Of a DNA stretch of 64,000 nt, positions 1-9,722 are shown piece after piece. The stretch lies in assembly GCF_003473485.1 (NCBI RefSeq), contig NC_053046.1, positions 30,395,332 to 30,459,331 of the forward strand. The letters are read 5' to 3'. Both the position numbers and the translations under genes were made by a program. Source of the DNA: Medicago truncatula (lineage: Eukaryota; Streptophyta; Magnoliopsida; Fabales; Fabaceae). The stretch's first letter is position 1; the number at the start of each line of letters is the position of its first letter. The notes under the pieces are model-generated. The model saw only the letters and a list, made by a program, of their open reading frames with translations. It made no database searches and was not told where the DNA came from.

Positions 1-1090
1 TAAACTATTTTTAAGAATATCTTCATATTCTTGTAAAATAAAAGAATATCTTCATATTATTAAACAATGTACCTCACTATTTTACAACCAAAAATTTCAA
101 CTATTCCATATACTAAGTATATTTTTTATTCTTCGAAAAAAAAAGTTTATTTTTGATTTGAAGGGTTAATGTTAAATTTACATTTAGAAGGAGGGTCTAG
201 AAGGAGAGGGGACGACAATAGTTTGTTTTATTTTCTAAATTGTCAACAACAATTATTATTATTTGAAAAAAAAAACAATAATTATTAATTATGATGTTAT
301 TTTATTTTTTTAAAAAAGATGTCTAATATATATTAAATTATGGATTTACCTCTCTAAAGACCGCAAAAGAAAAAAAAAATAAATCAAAGATTAGATATCC
401 TAACAAACACATTAGATGCACCTACTATATATATAGCATACTTTGATTTGTTGATTAATTATTATTGATTAATGATAATTGATTTTCATTAACAAGATTG
501 TTGATATTATTTTTTTGGTTACACAAGATTATTGATATTGATAGTTGATACGGTCAACTATTTTGGTATTAAATTGTAAAAAAAAAAAAAAACTATATTT
601 TGGTCTCAAAGTATGGTACGACTAAAATATTTTACTCAAAGAAATTAATGCAATTAATTATTTTCTTGTTTTCCTTAAAAAAAAAAATTATTAATTTCTT
701 GTTTAACGGCGGTTGCACTCAATTTTTTTCATTGATAGAGTAAATTTTTATACACTTTTTTTTGGGTAGGTTACTCATAAAAAATTAATCTCTTTTTTTT
801 TTTAGGGAACAAAATTAATCTCTTATAAGTGACATTTATTTCGAGATTATGAATCATTAATTAAAATTAATTAATAAAATAATTAAGTGATAAGAAAGTG
901 ACGGGTTGAGAAAGAACGTTGTGTCTTTAGATCCGAAAGTTAATCCAAAAAAGAAGGAAACAATGACACCTAACACAACCCGACCCAAAATATCACATTT
1001 GGATCAGAATTTACCCGAAATTTAACACACATTTGGTTTTGTCCTACGTTGGTGTGTGTCCCACCTCACAAGTCCACAGTGTCCGTAAGT
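1..1090. other. AT-rich upstream spacer
   Basis: No gene is visible. The stretch is A/T homopolymer-rich with short tandem AT patches. Its last part is the likely promoter of the gene whose leader begins near 1135. Confidence 0.6.
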
Positions 1091-1100
1091 GGATCAGTTT

Positions 1101-1107
1101 CTATAAA
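1101..1107 (+). promoter_or_regulatory. TATA box of the Cys/His-rich protein gene
   Basis: CTATAAATA lies about 30 bp before a pyrimidine-rich stretch that leads into a GA-repeat leader. The spacing suits transcription starting near 1130-1140. Confidence 0.5.
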
Positions 1108-1134
1108 TACACGGTCCCATTCTTCCTCATTCCT

Positions 1135-2111
1135 TGCTCATTTCAGTTTTTTTGTTAGTTTGATTTTAGGTGCAGAGAGAGAGAGAGAGAGAGAGATATT
1201 TAGAGAGAGAGAGAGTGTGTTTGTTTTAATAATATCTGTTTTTGTTTTTCTCTTTCATCATTTTTGTAGGTATATTTTGTGGAAGAAGACTTTGTAGCTT
1301 GACTTTGTGAAAGAACATGTGAGTTTATTATATTTTCTCTTTTTGATTAATTTGTTACAATAATTGTTAATATATTTTCATATTTATTCTAGTTTTTTTA
1401 TGTATATATTTTTTTATAATTTTTGTATAATTATTAATTATTTTTATTATTAAAATCATTTAGATTTTTTTCATAATTTGATCATGTATGATGAGTGTGA
1501 TAGAGATGAGTTTGATAGGATGAATTTTATGCATGAAAATGTTGTATGTTCCAAGAATTTTTTCTATAGTTTGTTAATTATTATGTTGTTTGTACATCGT
1601 AATTTGAATTTTGGTTAGATCTACAGCATGTGGATAATTATTTGGTCCTAGATTGAGTGCGGTTTGTCTTATTAGCATGAGAGAGACACAATGATAACAA
1701 ACATATATACCCTTTTTCAATTATAATTTTTTTCTTCTGATAATTCATTTGGATATCTCTCATATCTGCAAATTTCAATATTAGGTTATGGTTGATAAAA
1801 GTTTTTTTTTTTTTTTTTTGAGAGATGGTTGGTAAAAGATTTTAAATATGTGTTAGGTTTTCCCTTTTCATATGTTGTTGCATCAACAAAACAAGATCCA
1901 ATTTATGGAAGATATTTTTTTCACATTTAACACATCCTTCTGTTGTTAGTACCTTTTTTGGAAGGGATTGATTAGTTGTGGATTAGTATGAAATTAGTTT
2001 ATTGTTAGAAGGATGTTAAAGTAAAATTAGTTTAAGATTAAGATTGGTTAGTTATAGGAAAGTTTCTGTTGAGTTTGACTTAATTCTGTGTTGTTGTCGT
2101 GGGCCCTGCAG
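1135..2111 (+). other. 5' UTR exon and leader intron of the Cys/His-rich gene
   Basis: A non-coding leader exon (about 1135-1318) holds a GA dinucleotide run at about 1173-1216. It ends at a consensus donor, AT|GTGAGT, at 1318/1319. The intron runs to a CTGCAG acceptor ending at 2111, and the downstream exon carries the ATG at 2174. A long leader intron with a GA/CT-repeat leader is common in plant genes. The GA run also makes a short fortuitous reading frame that is not a gene. Confidence 0.5.
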
Positions 2112-2173
2112 AAAATTCAGGGACGGCCTTAAAGTTTAGAGGGAGTTAGATTGAAATCATACAAGAAGTTTCA

Positions 2174-2617
2174 ATGGAGGTATATGGAAAATCTATGGTT
2201 GCAGCTCCTTCAAATGTTATTTATCTGTCAAGTATTTTGGGCCATGATGGTCCAAGCCCTGTTCACAAATGCGACTGGAAATGCCAAAACGAAAGTGTTT
2301 GGGGAAACATGTTTCGCTGCAAGCTGACAGGGCTGACTCACATCTGTGATAAAAACTGTAACCAGAGAATTCTCTATGATAACCATAGCTCCCTTTGCCT
2401 AGCAAGTCGTCAAATTTTCCCCCTTACTCCAACTGAAGAACAGGCAGTGAGAGGCGTTCGAAGGAAGCTCGATGCAGCAGAGAGTTCACACGTTGATAAT
2501 AACGGTGGCTGTAAGCGTAGGCGGGATGCACAGTTTCATCCTTCTCCTTTCGAGAGATCTTTCACTGCAGTCAGTCCTATCTGCAGCCAAGTTGGAGATG
2601 GCATGGATACAAACTAG
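2174..2617 (+). CDS. Small Cys/His-rich putative zinc-binding protein, function unknown
   Basis: A 147-residue protein in one coding exon. The core (residues 31-75) carries Cys33, 37, 49, 58, 62 and 75 with His31, 56 and 71, spaced as in a zinc-binding module (HKCDWKC, then HICDKNC, then HSSLC). It is followed by a conserved-looking stretch, FPLTPTEEQAVRGVRRKLD. A basic cluster KRRR at 114-117 could be a nuclear signal. No signal peptide or membrane segment is seen. The block resembles a plant-wide family of short uncharacterised proteins that I know only as hypothetical or zinc-ion-binding. The ATG is the first after the leader intron, and the upstream exon gives no in-frame extension. Function is unknown. 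Zinc binding is inferred from residue spacing only. Confidence 0.75.
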   Translation: MEVYGKSMVAAPSNVIYLSSILGHDGPSPVHKCDWKCQNESVWGNMFRCKLTGLTHICDKNCNQRILYDNHSSLCLASRQIFPLTPTEEQAVRGVRRKLDAAESSHVDNNGGCKRRRDAQFHPSPFERSFTAVSPICSQVGDGMDTN

Positions 2618-3397
2618 ATATCGAGATTCATATAACTGAAGGAGACCTTTTATCATTTCCCTAGTTTTTATTTTATTTTGCTTTTTCCATCTAATGAGTA
2701 TCCATGACAGAACTTGAACAATTATGAATCGCCGATTGGTGGACAATGATGTGTCCCCATTCGCCATAGGACGTCTTTATGTTTCTAGTAATAATGTAAT
2801 GCGGTATTTAAAGTAGCTTGACTGTTGAATGGAGACTTTGAGCTGGCTGTGTGTACACACAGTTATGAGACTTGAATTGAATTCAGTTTCTTTATAACTT
2901 ACTGAGAATCTGACTGGTATATTTAGCTTACCACAGGATATATTTAGGCCTTCTTCTATCATGCTTTAATTTAATTCGGATCTCGTTGATGTAAATATTA
3001 GCAATGTTTATCATGTATCTGTAATCACAGAGTGACCATATTCTAGTATTAGTCTGGTGTACTCTTGTATTCTTCCAATTTTGTTTTCTATGGTGCTGTT
3101 CGAACACAAAACAAGTATTATTCCTGTGCTGATAACTCAGGTTCTATCCAGTTCTTCGTTTGCAAGTTTTTGGAATCTTAGGAAGACTGGTTTACTAACT
3201 CTTCCTCTGTTACAGGCTCATGGGAGATGATACTAATTCTAGTTCGAACTTGTCTTCATCGAATTTCTGTTATTTTTTGTGGTTTGAATTTGATTGACTG
3301 TTGTCTGTGTGAGTTGAATGTAAATTGTGCAGGTTTTGAAGCATATGTGCTAGGAAGGAGCCTTCTAAACATTTGTGTTTCAATACTGAATGATTTC
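2618..3397 (+). other. 3' UTR and spacer after the Cys/His-rich gene
   Basis: No coding potential. The first few hundred bases are probably the 3' UTR; the T-rich, less AT-extreme composition suits a transcript tail. The poly(A) site cannot be placed with confidence. Confidence 0.4.
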
Positions 3398-4620
3398 TTA
3401 TGATATATATTTTTCCTATATTTTATGACATGTAATATTGATAAATGTTTCATTTTATTGATGTAGGTACATGCCAATGGAAAGAATTACAAGGCTACTT
3501 GACGCTACAATATATCAAAAGAATTGAGGCAAGAGCATTTAAGACAGCCAATGGAAAGTTGATAAAGTAGGTATCCCTAAACTTAAATATGAATTCTCAT
3601 TGAAATTTCAGACCTCATTGTGTTTGACTTGTCCATTTCATGAATTATTTCTTGTAGAATTTGAGGTGTAATGAGCAAATAAAGGGTTTCCCTCACCAAG
3701 AATCTCTATCATCATCGCAATAATCTCTGTAATCGCAGTCACTTAAAATATCTGCATAATGTGTTGAAGGATTGAAAGTAATAGCCTGTTTGGAAGGGTT
3801 GAATTTAATCATCTGTTTTAGAAAGTAAACCCATCTATGGATTGCCTTGTTCATAGCATGTGCTAAATTTCATACTTTTGTTACATTCTCAGCATATTTG
3901 TGTAAATAGAGGATAGTGATATCATTTTTTTATTTTCATCTTTGATGTCTGTATTTCATTCCTTGTAGCCTATAAGTATCCCAATCAATCAATCAATGAA
4001 ATTTGCAACTGTTGATGTTCATGTAATATATAGCTATCCTAATGGTGGATGTTCTGTATATGTTTTTTCTTTTAATGCCAATCACTTTTGTCAATCAATA
4101 AAAAAAAAGTGGTACTATGAAATTGGAGAAGTGTACTTTAAGATCTGTAAGTTTTCAAAATGATCTACAATCAATAAAAAAAACAGATCTTTTCAATAAC
4201 AAACAAAAAAACTAGAAAAGGACAGCTTGTGAAGATGTGACCCGTGAGCACAACTCACAAAGCAACAATTTTGACATTGTGCCAATGAAAAAAATGTGCT
4301 ACAATTACTGCAGTATGGAATTTAAAAAGGAAAATGTGTCAAGAAGTTTTTATTAGTATTACATGTCGGTGTTAGCTGAAAAAACTAATACCAACCAAAT
4401 TATACCAGCTTTACTCCAGAAGTTTTGTGAAGTGGGGATAATCTCCCAACGGGAAGAATTGATAATAATGAAAGAAAGTCATGGTCAAATGTACGGTTGA
4501 AAAGTTATTCTTTACCTCACATAGTTAAAGTTCAATAATGTTCTAAAGTCACTGATCATAAGTCAAAGGGAGTGGTTTGAAGTACTACTGCCGAAGGAAA
4601 TGTTTTGCATAAACAAGTTT
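3398..4620. repeat. Duplicated block A, copy 1
   Basis: This non-coding block recurs in diverged form at about 6060-7865. Shared landmarks include GAAATTTCAGACCTCATTG (3603 and 6301), the ACAAATAAAGGG or GCAAATAAAGGG stretch followed by CACCAAGAATCT, and CAACGGGAAGAATTGATAAT (4448 and 7699) followed by TTGAAAAGTTATTCTTTACC. It lies directly upstream of the broken thaumatin copy. The matching block with the intact copy lies upstream of 12437, so A and B form one duplicated unit. Confidence 0.8.
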
Positions 4621-5116
4621 AACCTATTACCTAGTCAATATTTTTCTATCTGTAAGGAAATCATATAGGTAACTTCTTTATAGGATTATCCTATGTAACC
4701 TGCCACCTTTTTGCAATCTCGAATCCCCATTTCCTGACATGATTTTCTTGTCATAGGTTTCCATATAGATTTCTTTGATAAAGATTTTCATATAGATTTC
4801 CTTATTTGTACATTTTCATTTTTCTCATGAAATAGCAAAGGCAAAGAATTGCTTCTAAGTTAGGCTATCCACAATATAAGAAATACTTAACCCATAAAGT
4901 TTAATCTTGCGGCTAAGAATTTCATCAAAGTAAAGTAACGTTTTGGTTTTTTAATACCAAAGAAACTCATAATTCATCATTGCTCACAAATAGTTTATAT
5001 TACAAATATGAGAAGCATTATATATCCATTATTTCTACATCACCATTTATCAATATTTTCTATTTCTTCCCCAAAGGACACAACCATAAAATAACAAACA
5101 ACTATAATCATTCATA
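4621..5116 (+). repeat. Upstream region of broken thaumatin copy (block B)
   Basis: Near-identical to 11990-12436, the upstream region of the intact thaumatin gene. Both contain the run from TAGGATTATCCTA through TTCCTGACATGATT to the leader just before the ATG. The duplication therefore included the promoter. Confidence 0.85.
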
Positions 5117-5527
5117 ATGCCAAGAGTTGTACCTTGGAAACTCCTAAGTTTCATTTATTTTGTTTTTACTTTATTATCTTTTTTCTATCTCTAGCATATT
5201 CACCGTAACAAACAATTTCCCTTATACTATATTGACCGGCACACTCGCCGGTGCAGGCATGCACGCCGCCACTTCCGACCACCAGATTCCAGCTGTTAAA
5301 CTAACGAGTGTTCCGGGGTGGTCGGTCGAATATGGTCGCCGGTGCACATTTGATGCATTAGGAATTGACAAGTGCCAAACAGGTGATTGTGGTGGAAGAC
5401 TTGAATGTGATGGGAATGGTGCAGCTCCACGTGATGGACTTTTCGAGATTACAATTGGTCAAGGTGATCAACAAGATTGCTATGATGTTAGCATGGTTGA
5501 TGGATGCAATCTTCCAATGCTTGTTAT
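5117..5527 (+). pseudogene. Thaumatin-like pseudogene (5' half only)
   Basis: Copy of the thaumatin gene at 12437. It keeps the same ATG and [12 protein letters not shown] start, then has one extra T in a T run near 5170-5176. This shifts the frame and gives a stop (TAG) at about 5192-5194. After the shift the second frame still reads thaumatin sequence ([34 protein letters not shown], then [17 protein letters not shown]). There are further small deletions and substitutions around 5255-5345; for example, the [10 protein letters not shown] region is changed. Similarity ends abruptly after NLPMLV at about 5527, where copia-like DNA begins. Exons 2 and 3 are missing. It cannot make a full thaumatin protein. 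Confidence 0.88.
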
Positions 5528-5711
5528 GTTCGACATCCCACTTGTAGCAACAATTCTAAGATCATCTGCTAAAATCATTTTTTCATTGAATTTTTCAATT
5601 TCATATTTACCTACCTTGACTGATCCACCACTAGAAGCCATTATATCCAATAACTAAAAAAATATTAAAGTTTTACAACTCTAAAATTTTACAATTGGAT
5701 CTGATAGCAAT
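5528..5711 (-). mobile_element. Copia retrotransposon fragment: gag start and primer-binding site
   Basis: Read on the minus strand, an ATG at about 5641 opens MASSGGSVKVGKYEIEKFN, the typical N-terminus of Ty1/copia gag polyproteins. The similarity is lost after about 38 codons, at the thaumatin junction. Upstream on the minus strand, about 5699-5710 reads TTGCTATCAGATCC. This resembles the initiator-tRNA-Met primer-binding site next to a 5' LTR. Only the first part of the element remains. Confidence 0.65.
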
Positions 5712-6055
5712 TGTGAGAGCTGCAGCGGAAATTTGACTTCTAATATATGAAACACAACTCTCACTAAAGTTGAACAATAATTGTATGAAGAAATATAAAT
5801 TTCTAAAGAAGAAAGATTAATATATTATAAGAAAAAAATTACTATGTTACTCTTTGTTACTTGTATTGTTGTTGTTATAAACAAAGACATATGCTTACTT
5901 TATATAGTGTTCTATATGCCATTAAATCAGAAAACAAACTTGCACACATAAATGTAAGCCTCCAACTTTGTTTCTTTCCTATTATTACTCCTTGGAGTAA
6001 TTTGCATTTTTATTTTACTTATTTCTATTTTTAGCTTTTGGACAGTATTCCTACA
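5712..6055 (-). mobile_element. LTR of the truncated copia element
   Basis: A 344-bp segment starting TGTGAGAG and ending TTCCTACA on the plus strand, so it has TGT...ACA termini. It abuts the primer-binding-site-like sequence. On the minus strand it holds a TATA box (CTATATAAAG, near 5895-5906). The flank at 6056 on returns to duplicated block A, so the element's outer boundary is sharp. Ends were set by eye. Confidence 0.6.
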
Positions 6056-6929
6056 ATTTCTTATGATATATTGATATATTAATGATTTCTTATGATTTCC
6101 TATACTTTTATAACATGAAATGTTGATAAAGAGTCTTCATCCTTGTTGAAGTTTGGAGAATGCAGCTGTAAAGAGTTAAAAAGCTTTCTTGACACTACAA
6201 AATATGTTAGATGAATTGAGAGAAGACACAAGAGCAGTTATGACACTATATGGAAGTTGATAAGTAGGTAACCGTAATCTTAAATATTAGTAATTCTCAT
6301 TGAAATTTCAGACCTCATTGTGTTTGACTTTTCCATTATATGATCTATAGTATTTTGTAGACTTTGAAGTGTCATTGGACAAATAAAGGGTTGCTTTCAC
6401 CAAGAATCTATCATCATTGAAAGTAATAGCCTGTTTATGGCAATAGCTAAATTTCACACTTTTGTTACATTCTTAGCATATTTGTGAAGCTAAAGGATTG
6501 TGATATCATTTTTCACCCAACTCTGATGTATTTATCTCATACTTTTAGGCTTGTAAGTTGTAAATATCCAATCAATGCAATTTGGAAATTGGAACTATTA
6601 TTTTTCATGTAATTCAGCTATCCTAAATTCCTAATGGTGGATGTTCTGTTTTTGTTTTTTGCTTTTTGTTTTAATGTCAATCACCTTTGCCAAAAAAATA
6701 ATGATGCTATCTATGAAAATAGATGAGTTTATTTTAGATTTGGAAGTTTTCTAAAAAAGGCTCTTTTCAAAAGTGTCATTGTGCCCATAACTAAAATGTG
6801 CTAGCTACAATAAATAACTGCTGATAGACATTTCTATTTTCTAAAAAATACGAAACAAAAAAAAAATTGTGCCAAGAAGTTTCATTTTTTAATAATCAAT
6901 ATTATATGTTGTTGGTGTATAAGCTGAAA

Positions 6930-7065
6930 AAATATGGACCATGATATTTGAAAACTCTTTTTTACACGCACATTTAACATATTCATTTCAAGATGTATAC
7001 ACTCGTTGGAGTGTACACAATATTTTCCAAGAATTAAGATCAAATCCTATCCTTTTTTACGACAA
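6930..7065. repeat. Local direct repeat, copy 1
   Basis: Contains TTCATTTCAAGATGTATACA and CACTCGTTGGAGTGTACAC. It matches 7509-7650 almost base for base. The roughly 440 bp between the copies includes a GGCGGGATGACGGCCACCCC motif near 7441. The copies may come from a local duplication, or from an insertion followed by unequal exchange. Confidence 0.75.
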
Positions 7066-7508
7066 AAAAAAAAAAAAAAGTTTTTATAATGTTTTTTGCT
7101 TAGAAGAAAATACTTGAGGTTCTTTAAAAATAAACTTTAGCTGTTATGACATTATAATAAAAAATACATTTTTTATTAGGAAATTATACTAAAATAATAA
7201 AAAAAAAAATGCTTTTTAATTAAATCTGGTTGAACCCTAGTCCAACCCTCGTTAAACTTCAAAACCTTGAATCCATATCGAGACCGGTTTAATGTCCGGT
7301 TCGGTTTTGATAACCTTGGTAAGGATCGACTTTATATATTATGTGTAGTATAAATTTTGAATGATCAGTTTTTGGTTTATTACGACTTAAATATGTTGTA
7401 TGCAATATGTTTTATATATTACATTATAGTTTATTTTGATGGCGGGATGACGGCCACCCCAAACTTTTTTGTCCGACTCTGCCATTATGTTAGTGCATAA
7501 GCTGAAAA

Positions 7509-7650
7509 AATATAGACCATAATATTTGAAAACTCTTTTTTACAGACATTTAACATATTCATTTCAAGATGTATACACTCGTTGGAGTGTACACGAACAT
7601 TTTCCAAGAATTAAGATCAAATCCTATCTTTTTTTTGCAACAAAAAGAAA
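7509..7650. repeat. Local direct repeat, copy 2
   Basis: Second copy of the 6930-7065 repeat, with few substitutions. It continues into the block A landmark CAACGGGAAGAATTGATAAT, so this copy is in the ancestral context. Confidence 0.75.
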
Positions 7651-7906
7651 AAAAGTCCTGCCAACTCCAAAAAGTTGTTGTGAGGTGGGGCTAGTTGCCA
7701 ACGGGAAGAATTGATAATATTTAAAAGAGGTGATGGTTAATTTTCCGGTTGAAAAGTTATTCTTTACCTGATATAATAAAAGTTCAATAGTTTGTATACG
7801 TCAATGTTCTAATGTCCACTACTTAGAAGTCAAAGGGAGTGGCTTGAAGTATAATCCAAGAAAAACCATTGCATATACATAAACATATCTTTTATATAAA
7901 CATGTC

Positions 7907-7910
<4 letters not shown>

Positions 7911-7957
<47 letters not shown>
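7911..7957. repeat. (AT)n microsatellite
   Basis: About 23 uninterrupted AT units. A 15-bp direct repeat, AAACATATCTTTTAT, sits on both sides (7881-7895 and 7971-7985). It could be the target duplication of a small insertion that ends in an A run. Confidence 0.9.
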
Positions 7958-7958
<1 letters not shown>

Positions 7959-7985
7959 TCACCCAAAAAAAAACATATCTTTTAT

Positions 7986-8970
7986 GTCGCAAGGATCGTG
8001 GTGGTTATGGTTGTTCGCATCGGTGGCCGTGTAGCTTCAGATTTTGCTTGATTTGGTGGCATACCCCGTCCAGGATCACTGGGTGTCCGTTATTTTTCCG
8101 ATTGTTTTGTTGATGTATTCCGTTGTGTGGTGGCGTTTCAGTTGAGATGATGGTGGTGGCTTTGCTTGGGAGCTCGTGGGACTGCCTTGGTGAGGTTTGG
8201 ATAAGTGGGGTCGGAACAGATTGTGTACGGGAGTTATATAAAGGGGTGACTGGTGTTGTTTTAGGCGAGGAGGCAGGTGTTGGTTGGGGTGATTTTCTAT
8301 GGAAGCAACCTCTGTTACATGGGTCCATGTTCGTCGTCACTAGCTCTTGTTTGTGTTTTTTGGGTGGTTTAGGTGTTTACGGAGTTTGGAGGATGCGTGT
8401 CCCGTTTTTGTTTGCTGGTTTTTCGGTGGGCCGGTTCATTTGGCTTCGAGATCGGGAGTCGGAGTCTAGCTGCAATCTTTGTTTGACTTGTTTTGGTAAT
8501 TCTCTGTTGTACCGGGGGCGAGGGGTGCTCTGCTATTTTGGTTCTAAAGTCTGGTGGACTGATCCCTTTTGATTCGAGATCAGGAGTCAGTTCTTTGAAT
8601 CAAATTGGTTTCTGGGCTTTTGTTTTGTGCTCTTTCGGTGGATCGGAGGTCGCGAGGTTATGGTAGCTCCATGATCCTTTGGTCAGGTGCTCTTCGTATG
8701 TGGCTCAACTTAGATGTTGGGGTCTGGGAGCTTTATTTTGAGGGTTTCTTTAGGGGTGAGTAGTGACGATGGGCGGTGGTGAATACCGTGTTTACAGTGC
8801 TTGTTTTTTTGGAGTCTGTTTTAGGTGCTGATGTGTTTTGGTGGGTTTATCTTCAGGGTTGTTTTTAGGTGGTTATGATGTACCGTCTATATGCGGCACC
8901 ATTTGTATCTTGTTTCGTCCATACCTTGCAGGGATGACGTTTAATAATATTTTCCGATTCAAAAAAATAT
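7986..8970 (+). mobile_element. Probable non-LTR retroelement tail (G/T-rich, A-tailed)
   Basis: A compositional island, markedly G/T-rich against the AT-rich surroundings. It ends in TTTAATAATATTTTCCGATTC followed by an A run and TA repeats. An A-tailed, G-rich, essentially non-coding end is typical of the 3' part of plant LINE-type or non-autonomous retroelements. The 149-codon frame at 8123-8572 shows no recognisable domain and is probably fortuitous. The 5' limit is uncertain. Confidence 0.45.
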
Positions 8971-8983
8971 ATATATAGAGTCA

Positions 8984-9722
8984 GGATCCGTTGACACCAG
9001 GTGTCAACGGATTCATTGACACCAAATCTCATCCATTAATTTGGTTTAATCTAAAGGCTAATAATTATTTACTTAAAAATGCACCGTGAGTCAAATGTAT
9101 TTTTAGCACCTAGTATTTCTTTCTTTTCAAACCCTCAATTGGTTGTGTTCATCGCTCAACTGAATCTCTTTATTTCAGTCTCTCAAATCTCATGAATCTT
9201 TTATTCTTTATCCAGTAGATCCTAACAACCACAAGTTTTGTTTTGGTTAATGACATTGAAGATGCAATTGTAGATATTCATGGCATATATATGATTTTAT
9301 AAATTCCAACATTTAAGTTCCGAAAGATCCAATCCAAAATCCTCCTTGACTCACTGCCTTCTTCTAATGAAAATAATTAAGAGATACTAGGAACCAGACA
9401 TCACAGTTTCATGGATTGAGAACAAAGGCAAGATGGTTCATTTTGACCTAATTTAAAGCCAAATTCCTGAACCTAATCGACTGCCAATTCCTAATTCGTA
9501 TGAATTTAAATTACATTAATCTGAATCGTGAACTTCTGGTGGGATGATATTGTTCCTGATTATTAGAGAAAGAATGGGTAGAATGGAAATACGGAAGGAT
9601 AATCATGTGAGAGCAGTTCACTTGGTATTTTAAATGAACAAACATAAGCTCTTAGATCAAAAGAGATCAACGGTTAACATTAAGTGTCAACGAATTCGCT
9701 GACATCAGGTGTCAACGGATCC
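8984..9722. mobile_element. Terminal-inverted-repeat element, about 739 bp
   Basis: Both ends begin GGATCCGTTGACACC on opposite strands. The inverted similarity extends about 45 bp, with a second GTTGACAC motif inside each arm. The left arm itself contains the palindrome CCGTTGACACCAGGTGTCAACGG (8988-9010). The interior has no coding potential, so this is a non-autonomous DNA element. The superfamily is not clear. No convincing target duplication was found. Confidence 0.65.

Larger units (their letters stand above)
6060..7865. repeat. Duplicated block A, copy 2
   Basis: Diverged copy of 3398-4620, enlarged by extra DNA at about 7070-7500. That DNA lies between two direct repeats of about 140 bp (6930-7065 and 7509-7650). 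It is non-coding. It should be followed by block B, but block B starts only at 11990. The 7.87-11.99 kb interval therefore looks like later insertion. Confidence 0.75.

Noticed and set aside
1049..1297. 82-codon open frame over the GA repeat
   Set aside because: It runs through a TATA box, leader sequence and a GA microsatellite and shows no protein-like conservation.
8005..8572. Overlapping frames of 111 and 149 codons on both strands
   Set aside because: Both lie in a G/T-rich, A-tailed element. Neither has a recognisable domain, and overlap on opposite strands is expected from composition.
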